From Bdellovibrio sp. ZAP7 (GTDB lineage: Bacteria > Bdellovibrionota > FAC87 > UBA2466): a stretch of 57,273 nt of DNA. Shown here piece by piece: positions 52,018 through 57,273 of the stretch. A program made the translations under genes and the position numbers. Location: positions 1 to 57,273 of the forward strand of contig CAMCTJ010000012.1 of assembly GCA_945878405.1 (NCBI GenBank). Direction: 5' to 3'. Numbering within the stretch: the stretch's first letter is position 1; each line of letters begins with the position of its first letter. Under the pieces are notes generated by a model. The model did no database searches and was not told where the DNA came from. It saw only the letters and a program-made list of their open reading frames with translations.

Positions 52018-52734
52018 ATGAGAGAGCAAATCGCGATGATCACCGGGGGAGCCAAGGGAATCGGAAGAGCCTGTGCTGAAGCTTTCTTAGAAAATGGTGC
52101 TCGAGTATCTCTTATTAGCCGAAATTCAAGCGAACTTGAATCGTCCTCACAATCCCTCTCAAAAACCTATCCGGGGAAAGTTTCATCGCTTTCCGGTGAC
52201 ATTAGCCATCCCGAAACTGTCACTGCTTGGTTTGAGAAGACTCGCAAAGAACTTGGCACTCCCACTTCGTTGATTAATAACGCTGGCATTTTTATTAATA
52301 AAAGTGTCCAAGAACAAAGCCTTGAAGATTGGGAAAAAGTAATCCGCATCAATTTGACCGGGTCGTTTCTATGCGCCCAGGAGTTTTTTAAGCTTGGGAA
52401 AGCTACTACCTCTTCTCGAACGATTGTAAATATCAGCTCTCTCGCTGGGATTCGAGGCACTGAGAAATTTCCAGGACTGAGCTCTTATGTCGCTAGCAAA
52501 TTTGGGGTGGTCGGTCTCACCGAAGCTCTTGCCGTCGAAGGGAAAGCGCTAGGAATTCGTGTGAATTGTATTGCCCCCGGAGCCGTGGATACTGAAATGC
52601 TCAGACAAGCCATCCCGGGGATGAAAGCCAAAGCAACACCCAAAGACATTGCAAAAATCGTTTTGTTTCTCTGCGACGAAAACAAATCGGCAGTTGTTAC
52701 TGGCTCGACCATCGAAGTTTTTTCGAATCTATAG
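52018..52734 (+). CDS. Short-chain dehydrogenase/reductase (FabG-like)
   Basis: 238 residues: cofactor motif TGGAKGIG, NNAG, catalytic Ser in NISSLAG and YVASK, and a C-terminal TGSTIEVFSNL. The ATG at 52018 follows GGAGGAA; an earlier in-frame start would overlap the PTPS gene's 5' end. Substrate unknown. It is divergent from the PTPS gene with ~50 bases between them, so shared regulation is possible; a pterin reductase role would be attractive but unsupported. Confidence 0.9.
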   Translation: MREQIAMITGGAKGIGRACAEAFLENGARVSLISRNSSELESSSQSLSKTYPGKVSSLSGDISHPETVTAWFEKTRKELGTPTSLINNAGIFINKSVQEQSLEDWEKVIRINLTGSFLCAQEFFKLGKATTSSRTIVNISSLAGIRGTEKFPGLSSYVASKFGVVGLTEALAVEGKALGIRVNCIAPGAVDTEMLRQAIPGMKAKATPKDIAKIVLFLCDENKSAVVTGSTIEVFSNL

Positions 52735-52789
52735 TCTGGCACTCTCCGTGCATTCAAATCCATTGGGGAAAAATAAAAAAGGAGAGACC

Positions 52790-53083
52790 ATGTTGTCACA
52801 AAAACGATTAGAACGAGACTTAGAAACCCTACAAAGTGATCTCAAAGTACTTATTAACGATGCCAAGGAAATGGGTACCCAACAACTAGAAAAAGTGGAT
52901 ACCGAATCAGTTGCGCGACAAGCTCAAGAGACGATTCGCAATATTCGAAGCCAACTGAAAAGTGCCGGTGAGAAAGTCGAATCCAGCATTGAGACCCATC
53001 CCTACACTGCTATCGGAGCTGCCTTGGGACTGGGTTTTCTTTTGGGAAAGCTCGGGAACCTGGGAAAGCACTCAACACCCTGA
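52790..53083 (+). CDS. DUF883/ElaB-YqjD-like membrane-tethered protein
   Basis: 97 residues: a long amphipathic, coiled-coil-like helix (LERDLETLQSDLKVLINDAK; QAQETIRNIRSQLK), then HPYTAIGAALGLGFLLGKL, the C-terminal membrane anchor typical of the ElaB/YqjD/DUF883 family. Homologues tether ribosomes or DNA to the membrane in stationary phase. AAGGAGAG precedes the ATG. The next gene may be its membrane partner. Confidence 0.85.
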   Translation: MLSQKRLERDLETLQSDLKVLINDAKEMGTQQLEKVDTESVARQAQETIRNIRSQLKSAGEKVESSIETHPYTAIGAALGLGFLLGKLGNLGKHSTP

Positions 53084-53093
53084 GTGGGTTTTT
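53069..53093 (+). terminator. Weak terminator or attenuator after the DUF883-like gene
   Basis: CACTCA and TGAGTG arms (6-base loop) followed by GG and five Ts. The stem overlaps the stop region of the DUF883-like gene. Modest strength; it may only partly stop transcription into the membrane-protein gene. Confidence 0.45.
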
Positions 53094-53109
53094 AAAACTC
53101 AGACAAGAG

Positions 53110-53376
53110 TTGATCTTACAAAGTTCTTCTCAGCTGTTTTGGATTTTTTTTCTCAGGGGTCTTGGCGGAATTCTTTTTCTGAGTTCCCTGGGTTTCTTTT
53201 TAAGAAGCCTTTACCAAAATCTGATTGACCCGTTAGGCCCTAGCCTAACCAATGGTATTCTGGGATTTGTTTGCTTTGTTCTCGCTGGAATCGTCTTGGG
53301 ACTTGCCCGGGAAAAAAAGAAAAGTGCTCGCGGCCAGAATCGAACTGGCACGGCCTTGTGGACCGAGGGATTTTAA
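53110..53376 (+). CDS. Small two-helix membrane protein (YqjE/holin-like)
   Basis: About 88 residues from a TTG at 53110, with two membrane helices (FWIFFLRGLGGILFLSSLGFF; ILGFVCFVLAGIVLGLA) and a basic tail. It follows a DUF883-like gene, the place where YqjE-type proteins are often found. The similarity seems to extend upstream of the TTG into LSGFLKLRQEL, so the true start may be an unusual codon near 53080. Its last 52 bases lie antisense to tRNA-Leu. Moderately likely to be real. Confidence 0.5.
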   Translation: MILQSSSQLFWIFFLRGLGGILFLSSLGFFLRSLYQNLIDPLGPSLTNGILGFVCFVLAGIVLGLAREKKKSARGQNRTGTALWTEGF

Positions 53377-53409
53377 GTCCCTTGCGTCTACCAATTCCGC
53401 CACGCGAGC
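53325..53409 (-). tRNA. tRNA-Leu (anticodon TAA)
   Basis: 85 bases on the minus strand with acceptor arms GCTCGCG/CGCGAGC, anticodon loop CTTAAAA, a long variable arm and T-arm containing GTTCGATTC. Discriminator A; no encoded CCA. It reads UUA and UUG. A T-rich stretch follows its 3' end. Confidence 0.96.
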
Positions 53410-53428
53410 CCAGTAATTTGAACTCGAA

Positions 53429-53457
53429 AAGATACACGCTCGGTCCCTAAGTTTAAA
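53429..53457 (-). promoter_or_regulatory. Candidate promoter of tRNA-Leu
   Basis: On the minus strand TTTAAA and TATCTT are 17 bases apart, ending 20 bases before the mature tRNA. Both hexamers are 4 of 6. Confidence 0.4.
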
Positions 53458-53475
53458 TAGCCAAAATAGTGAAAA

Positions 53476-53494
53476 ATTTCGGTTCACCCGAAAT
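53476..53494. promoter_or_regulatory. Perfect palindrome between divergent promoters
   Basis: ATTTCGG-N5-CCGAAAT, 7-base arms, ending 2 bases before the plus-strand -35 hexamer at 53497. It sits between the tRNA-Leu and cyanophycinase promoters and may be an operator. Confidence 0.4.
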
Positions 53495-53496
53495 AA

Positions 53497-53525
53497 TTGA
53501 CTTATCGCGTCAAAATCGGTAATTT
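53497..53525 (+). promoter_or_regulatory. Candidate promoter of the cyanophycinase-like gene
   Basis: TTGACT and TAATTT separated by 17 bases; -35 is 5 of 6, -10 is 4 of 6. The start codon is 26 bases further on, behind GGAGAG. Confidence 0.5.
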
Positions 53526-53551
53526 ATCTGGAATTCACTCGGAGAGATCAC

Positions 53552-54379
53552 ATGAAGTCTATCCAAGCTATTGTTTTTACATTGTTTTTTTTGTTGGGTG
53601 GTCAGGCCCTAGCTCAAACGAAACTCCTTTTAATCGGCGGCGGGGATTATCCGCAAGAGACTTTAAGGCTCATGTCCGAGTGGGCCGGTAGCAAGAAATC
53701 AAAAATGATGATCCTCTCCTGGGCCACCGACGATACCGAGTACGCCCTAGAACACCTTCAAGAATCCTTTGCAGAACTTGGTGATGAAGCTCCGAAAGAG
53801 ATTATTGCGCCACCCTATCCCGGTCATGATGACTTTTCTAAAGAAGAATTTCTCAATGCTCTCAAAGAAGTTGGGGGAGTCATGATTTCGGGAGGAGATC
53901 AGATTGTCCTCATGGAACGGCTTATGAGCGAACCTGAATTTCTCCCAGCCCTTCACGAAGCTTATGAGAGAGGCGTTGTATTCGCTGGCAATAGCGCAGG
54001 AACCGCAGCTGCCACCCAGACAATGCTAACTGGAGAGGGGGATTTTCAAGTAATCGGGCCTGGCAAAACCGAAGTAGCAACGGGCATCGGATTTTTAAAA
54101 GACGTGATTGTTGATCAGCACTTTCTTGCCCGAAAAAGACAAAATCGCATCATGTCGGTCCTTCTCACATCAAAAGAGAGATTTGCATTTGGCATTGATG
54201 AGGATTGCACTTTAGCAATCGAAGATGGCCGAAAAGTAACTGTGATTGGGCCCAGCATGGCGATGACCTTTGATAATCACGAGGACCGAAACAAATTTGT
54301 CACACATCTCCTTTATCCTGGCGATACATTTGATATGATTACAGGTATCTATGGGACGATACCTAAGCCTAGACACTGA
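53552..54379 (+). CDS. Secreted cyanophycinase-like peptidase (S51)
   Basis: 275 residues with a signal peptide (MKSIQAIVFTLFFLLGGQALA). Peptidase family S51 motifs: LLLIGGGDYPQ, MISGGDQ and the nucleophile loop AGNSAGTAAA; also VDQHFLARKRQNR, the conserved His-Arg stretch of cyanophycinases. Extracellular cyanophycinases degrade the storage polymer multi-L-arginyl-poly-aspartate. Whether this one acts on cyanophycin or on other Asp peptides cannot be told. The next gene starts inside its end. Confidence 0.88.
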   Translation: MKSIQAIVFTLFFLLGGQALAQTKLLLIGGGDYPQETLRLMSEWAGSKKSKMMILSWATDDTEYALEHLQESFAELGDEAPKEIIAPPYPGHDDFSKEEFLNALKEVGGVMISGGDQIVLMERLMSEPEFLPALHEAYERGVVFAGNSAGTAAATQTMLTGEGDFQVIGPGKTEVATGIGFLKDVIVDQHFLARKRQNRIMSVLLTSKERFAFGIDEDCTLAIEDGRKVTVIGPSMAMTFDNHEDRNKFVTHLLYPGDTFDMITGIYGTIPKPRH

Positions 54380-54950
54380 AGCCACTGGTCTTGAAGTTGA
54401 TTGTTATCTCATTCAATTAGCGTTAGTTCCCGTTGATGGGCTTTCGAAAACCATTTTTACCGAATGGGGTAAAGAAGTTCTCATCCAATGTCCCAGTTTT
54501 GAGGAACTCAAACCCAAATTAAACCCCTGGGTCCTCGAACATAATGAAGATTTAATCCGAAAAGCTCATCGAGAGGGTATTAGCCCTGCTGATTTTAAAA
54601 AGTGGATGGAAAATTACCTCTCGGCTCCTGAAATCAAAGCATACTTTAAGAACGAACGCCCTACTCTGTTAGGAAAGTCCATGAGCGCACTCGATATCCC
54701 GGTGCTCACTCGCTATCTGGGAAAAGATTTCATGGAAAAATATTTTCATCACCACACGCTCGATCTAACTTGTGTGGCCCGTTTTCTTTCAGAGACGGGA
54801 AAGCTTCCGACGGGCTGTTACACCACTTCGAAATTACTCCAACACTTTAAAATCCGTCAAAAAGCTGAGCACACAGCCCTGTCCGATGCGAGCGATATGG
54901 GCCAAGTCTACTTCAAGCTCCTTGAACTTCTCCAACGTGACCCCGCTTAA
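54351..54950 (+). CDS. DnaQ-like 3'-5' exonuclease (DEDDh)
   Basis: 199 residues. Exo I: SLDTEATGLE (Asp-x-Glu); Exo II: MSALDIPVLTRYL; Exo III: EHTALSDASDMG with the His of the DEDDh type. It resembles the RNase T/oligoribonuclease-like branch of the superfamily; no polymerase domain is present. It overlaps the cyanophycinase-like gene by 29 bases and the DUF983 gene by 14, so the three are probably one operon. Confidence 0.85.
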   Translation: MGRYLSLDTEATGLEVDCYLIQLALVPVDGLSKTIFTEWGKEVLIQCPSFEELKPKLNPWVLEHNEDLIRKAHREGISPADFKKWMENYLSAPEIKAYFKNERPTLLGKSMSALDIPVLTRYLGKDFMEKYFHHHTLDLTCVARFLSETGKLPTGCYTTSKLLQHFKIRQKAEHTALSDASDMGQVYFKLLELLQRDPA

Positions 54951-55305
54951 GACGATAGTCCAGCATGCTTTGCGAATCCGCTGCCCCAGGTGCGGTCAGG
55001 GAAAAATATTTTTTGCCTGGGGTGAATTGGTAGAAAAGTGTGGGGCTTGCGGCCTGAAAATTCGAGAGAGAGAGCCAGACACTTGGTTTTTTATGTACAT
55101 GAGTACTGCAGCCATTACCGGCATCTTTGTTCTATCGATGCTTTCTCTTCCCGCTCCTAAAAATCAAAACGTTGCTGCTTTTTTTATCGGAGCGGGCGCT
55201 TTGGGAATATTCTTCCTGACAACCCCGCTCCGAAAGAGTTTCGCTCTGGCAATCGAGTATTTCACCGATTCACGATCAGAGCACCCTCGATACCCTGACG
55301 ATTAA
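54937..55305 (+). CDS. DUF983 zinc-ribbon membrane protein
   Basis: 122 residues from the GTG at 54937, inside the end of the exonuclease gene. A zinc ribbon (RIRCPRCGQGKIF ... KCGACGLKI) is followed by two membrane helices (STAAITGIFVLSMLSL; VAAFFIGAGALGIFFLT). This is the DUF983 layout. Longer upstream starts would run fully inside the exonuclease frame and are unlikely. Function unknown. Confidence 0.75.
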   Translation: MTPLKTIVQHALRIRCPRCGQGKIFFAWGELVEKCGACGLKIREREPDTWFFMYMSTAAITGIFVLSMLSLPAPKNQNVAAFFIGAGALGIFFLTTPLRKSFALAIEYFTDSRSEHPRYPDD

Positions 55306-55317
55306 AGTTATCGAGCC

Positions 55318-56064
55318 TCAAGGACATTCCGAAGCGATTATCCGACATAGCTCTGGTTCTTGAGAGCTCTCACGACAGTTTTTCAGAGCAAGCTCATGGG
55401 CCTTTGCAAGGCTTGCATTTTTTCCCCAGCCATAATCTTTGGCAGCATCGTGACCAATCGCGAAAGAAAAGCATTGGTTTTGCACTTGTACTAATTCTTC
55501 ACAATCATTAGGAGTGCAGCTGGCTTTAGCAGCAAGCTTTGCCGATTCGGCCTTTCTGTCTTTGGAAACCGCTATTTCGCCGCTTGAGGCCGATCTAAAA
55601 ACTGAGATGAAGGATTCTTTCATGTCAAAGTTCACCAGCCCACGAAAGCCGCTGTCTGAAAGTTTCCCCATCGGTATTTTTATAGCCTCGCGAGCTTTGC
55701 AGGAGCCATCGGCTTTTTCCGCATAATCAAAGTCGGTCTCCAGATTAATACAGGCTAACTCATTCGACCAGGTAGGTCTCCACTCGGAAGCCTCGGGATC
55801 AGTACTGCTGGTTGTTGCGAATCCATAGAGTGCTCTTTCTGAGGGAAAGGGTCCCAGCTTTTGGCAGGTTTGGCTTTTAATTTTCCACCAGCCTTGGGTT
55901 CTCCATTCGTTGTTTTCAAAGAATCGAATCGCCACCAAGAGTTCTGAATGAGAAGTTTCATTGCAAGCTCCAACGTAAGTTCGTGCATTTGTCCGAACGT
56001 CAGTTAGAGCAAAGCCAATGGCAGTAAATCCACACAGAAATAAAAGATAAAAATGTCTCATCAT
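55318..56064 (-). CDS. Secreted DUF1036-DUF4189 protein
   Basis: 248 residues from the ATG at 56064 (GGGAGG upstream), with a signal peptide (HFYLLFLCGFTAIGFA). Residues about 22-150 match DUF1036: ACNETSH, AIRFFENNEWRTQGWWKI, SCKAREAIKI. The C-terminal ~75 residues look like DUF4189: CFSFAIGHDAAKDYGWGKNASLAKAHELALKNC, with paired cysteines. The combination is uncommon to my knowledge. An in-frame extension upstream would cross tRNA-Gly and is rejected. Confidence 0.78.
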   Translation of the reverse strand: MMRHFYLLFLCGFTAIGFALTDVRTNARTYVGACNETSHSELLVAIRFFENNEWRTQGWWKIKSQTCQKLGPFPSERALYGFATTSSTDPEASEWRPTWSNELACINLETDFDYAEKADGSCKAREAIKIPMGKLSDSGFRGLVNFDMKESFISVFRSASSGEIAVSKDRKAESAKLAAKASCTPNDCEELVQVQNQCFSFAIGHDAAKDYGWGKNASLAKAHELALKNCRESSQEPELCRIIASECP

Positions 56065-56134
56065 AGAAACGTCCTCCCATTCGAAAAATTGAACTGCAAC
56101 GAGAGGGCCAGATTGGGAGTTAAAATGAAATTGG

Positions 56135-56208
56135 AGCGGGACACGGGTCTCGAACCCGCAACCTCCACCTTGGCAAGGTGGCGCTCTAGCCAATTGAGCT
56201 AGTCCCGC
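56135..56208 (-). tRNA. tRNA-Gly (anticodon GCC)
   Basis: 74 bases on the minus strand: acceptor arms GCGGGAC/GTCCCGC, anticodon stem CCACC/GGTGG with loop TTGCCAA, T-arm with GGTTCGAGACC. Discriminator T; no encoded CCA. It reads GGC and GGU. Confidence 0.97.
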
Positions 56209-56231
56209 ACTTTGGGAAAATCGAACTCTGA

Positions 56232-56260
56232 AAAATAGTGGCTTTTTCTCTCGTTGTAAA
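56232..56260 (-). promoter_or_regulatory. Promoter of tRNA-Gly
   Basis: On the minus strand TTTACA and TATTTT are exactly 17 bases apart, ending 24 bases before the mature tRNA. The -35 is 5 of 6. Confidence 0.55.
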
Positions 56261-56581
56261 GCTTCCCTGGCTGAAGACTAAAATCGTATTCGGATTGGCC
56301 GTTCTCAATGCATAGAGGTTGGTGCCCAAAGGAGTGCACTCGGGGCATTCTCATTTTTTATTTAATGATTTCAGTGTCTTATTAGTAATCCCGTGAATCG
56401 GATAAGTTTTAGACAACCGCTTAGGCCTTCGGGCGAGAAATTTATGGGGCTCCCAATGGCTCGCGTTTTTTTTCCAAAAGACACGAATTTAAACCATGGA
56501 ACTCGTTGGGATTTGAAAAAATCACGGATCTTTAGTCCCTCCCAGGCCTAGGCATTGCACAACGCTTAGGTAAGGAAAACC
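56261..56581. other. Intergenic region before the right-edge gene
   Basis: 321 bases without a credible open frame on either strand. It ends in AAGGAAAACC, the ribosome site of the secreted-protein gene at 56582. I found no convincing plus-strand promoter or strong hairpin. Confidence 0.5.
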
Positions 56582-57273
56582 ATGTTGACGACTAAGTACA
56601 TGCAACTTGCGCTGATGCTTTTAGCTTTGCTCTGCTTTGGAGAGCGAGGGTGGGGGTCGTATCATGGAATGGTTTCAAAAGAACCTGGACCCAGTGGAGG
56701 TTCAGAGAAAGAAAATTCCGATAACTTAGCTGAAAAGTTTATCCAGAGTTTTAGTGAATTCGAAAAAGGAGTTCCCTCTCCGCAAGAAATGCGAAAAGTC
56801 TATGACGACTTAAATGAACTCAAAGATAAGGTATCCGATGAACAATTTAATGAGCTTGTAGATAAGGTTTCGGCTCTGCAAGATGTCTATCTGCTTTTAG
56901 ATAGAGCCGAAGACTTGGGTGGAAGCAAAGACCCTACCGTGGAACAAACAGCTAAGATCTTAAAACTGGGCGAGGAACTAAAAGGTCTTGAAGAAAAGAT
57001 TCCTGCTGAAGTTAAAGAGGCGGCCTGGGAAAAACTAAAGAAAAAGAGTGACACGAACCTCAGTTCGATGGCTGAACAGGTCTGGACATTCGGAAAAAAC
57101 ATTCTGGGTGGAGGAACTTCCACGCCCGTCTACGGACCTCCTTTGCCACCGAAAGATCCTCTTTTTTCTTCTGCATCCTACGGTTTAAACTTTGGTGCCC
57201 CACGGTCAACTTATGATCCTTTAACGAAAAAATGGACTCCCTACCAAGATACGGTTGAGGGACTGGTCGATTA
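56582..57273 (+). CDS. Secreted protein of unknown function, cut by the window edge
   Basis: An open frame from the ATG at 56582 that runs without a stop to the window end (at least 230 residues). The N-terminus is a signal peptide (YMQLALMLLALLCFGERGWG). A charged, helical region with coiled-coil character follows (residues about 45-165), then a Pro/Gly/Ser/Tyr-rich stretch (TPVYGPPLPPKDPLF). AAGGAA precedes the ATG. The C-terminal part lies outside the window, so no family can be named. Confidence 0.7.
   Translation, partial: MLTTKYMQLALMLLALLCFGERGWGSYHGMVSKEPGPSGGSEKENSDNLAEKFIQSFSEFEKGVPSPQEMRKVYDDLNELKDKVSDEQFNELVDKVSALQDVYLLLDRAEDLGGSKDPTVEQTAKILKLGEELKGLEEKIPAEVKEAAWEKLKKKSDTNLSSMAEQVWTFGKNILGGGTSTPVYGPPLPPKDPLFSSASYGLNFGAPRSTYDPLTKKWTPYQDTVEGLVD

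Noticed and set aside
53240-53487. Two short minus-strand open frames across tRNA-Leu
   Set aside because: Their sequence is mostly tRNA, and the tRNA cloverleaf explains the region.
54772-54936. Longer N-terminus for the DUF983 protein
   Set aside because: It lies within the exonuclease frame and is not protein-like; the zinc ribbon begins soon after the GTG at 54937.
56065-56193. In-frame extension of the DUF1036 protein
   Set aside because: It crosses tRNA-Gly; the ATG at 56064 has a good ribosome site and a signal peptide.

Overview
The window looks like a chromosomal segment of a Gram-negative, mid-GC (mid-40s percent by eye) delta-type proteobacterium. My best guess is Bdellovibrionota, the Bdellovibrio-like predators and relatives. 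The reasons are the many secreted proteins and lipoproteins, several secreted peptidases, a Flp/Tad pilus locus, partner-switching and c-di-GMP signalling, and the housekeeping run prs-rplY-pth-ychF. This is inference from gene content. No rRNA is present, and I see no insertion sequence, prophage or CRISPR array.

Layout. 1-11.5 kb: envelope and secreted functions (YeiH-type transporter, hydrolase-phosphoribosyltransferase fusion, gluzincin metallopeptidase, DsbA-like protein, acyltransferase, two lipoproteins, subtilase). 11.6-12.4 kb: a Gly/Tyr/Trp-rich secreted protein with its own promoter and terminator. 12.4-15.3 kb: a TIGR01777-type epimerase, a DCC protein and hslO, then a convergent single-domain MutH homologue. 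15.3-17.7 kb: Crp-like regulator, unknown secreted protein, acid-phosphatase-like enzyme. 17.9-22.0 kb: a tight operon of SpoIIE-type phosphatase, anti-sigma-type ATPase, STAS-like protein with a zinc ribbon, and diguanylate cyclase. 22-23.7 kb: a convergent S41 processing protease.

24-38.4 kb: a long co-directional run. It starts at a good sigma70-type promoter overlapped by an inverted repeat. It encodes five proteins with prepilin-like N-termini, a prepilin peptidase, two CpaB paralogues, the CpaC secretin, one polypeptide fusing a CpaE-like ATPase to the CpaF motor, and a TadB-like platform protein. It ends with a YD-repeat protein, a Lys/Ala-rich small protein and a 1199-residue Nfn-like oxidoreductase.

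38.4-44.6 kb: glycerophosphodiesterase, 2Fe-2S ferredoxin, secreted unknown, prs, rplY, pth, ychF and a glycosyltransferase. 44.6-49.1 kb: a YPAP-repeat secreted protein facing an operon of CheY-like regulator, unusual CheA-like kinase and TPR protein. 49.1-57.3 kb: exonuclease III, tRNA-Arg(TCT), an ABC exporter, a PTPS with a PTPS-III motif, an SDR, a DUF883-like protein, tRNA-Leu(TAA), a secreted cyanophycinase-like peptidase, a DnaQ-like exonuclease, a DUF983 protein, a DUF1036-DUF4189 protein, tRNA-Gly(GCC) and a secreted protein cut by the right edge.

Most notable for follow-up: the CpaE-CpaF fusion and cargo-like genes in the Tad locus, the CheA-like kinase without a CheW domain, the partner-switching/c-di-GMP operon, MutH outside its usual host range, and the predicted PTPS-III.
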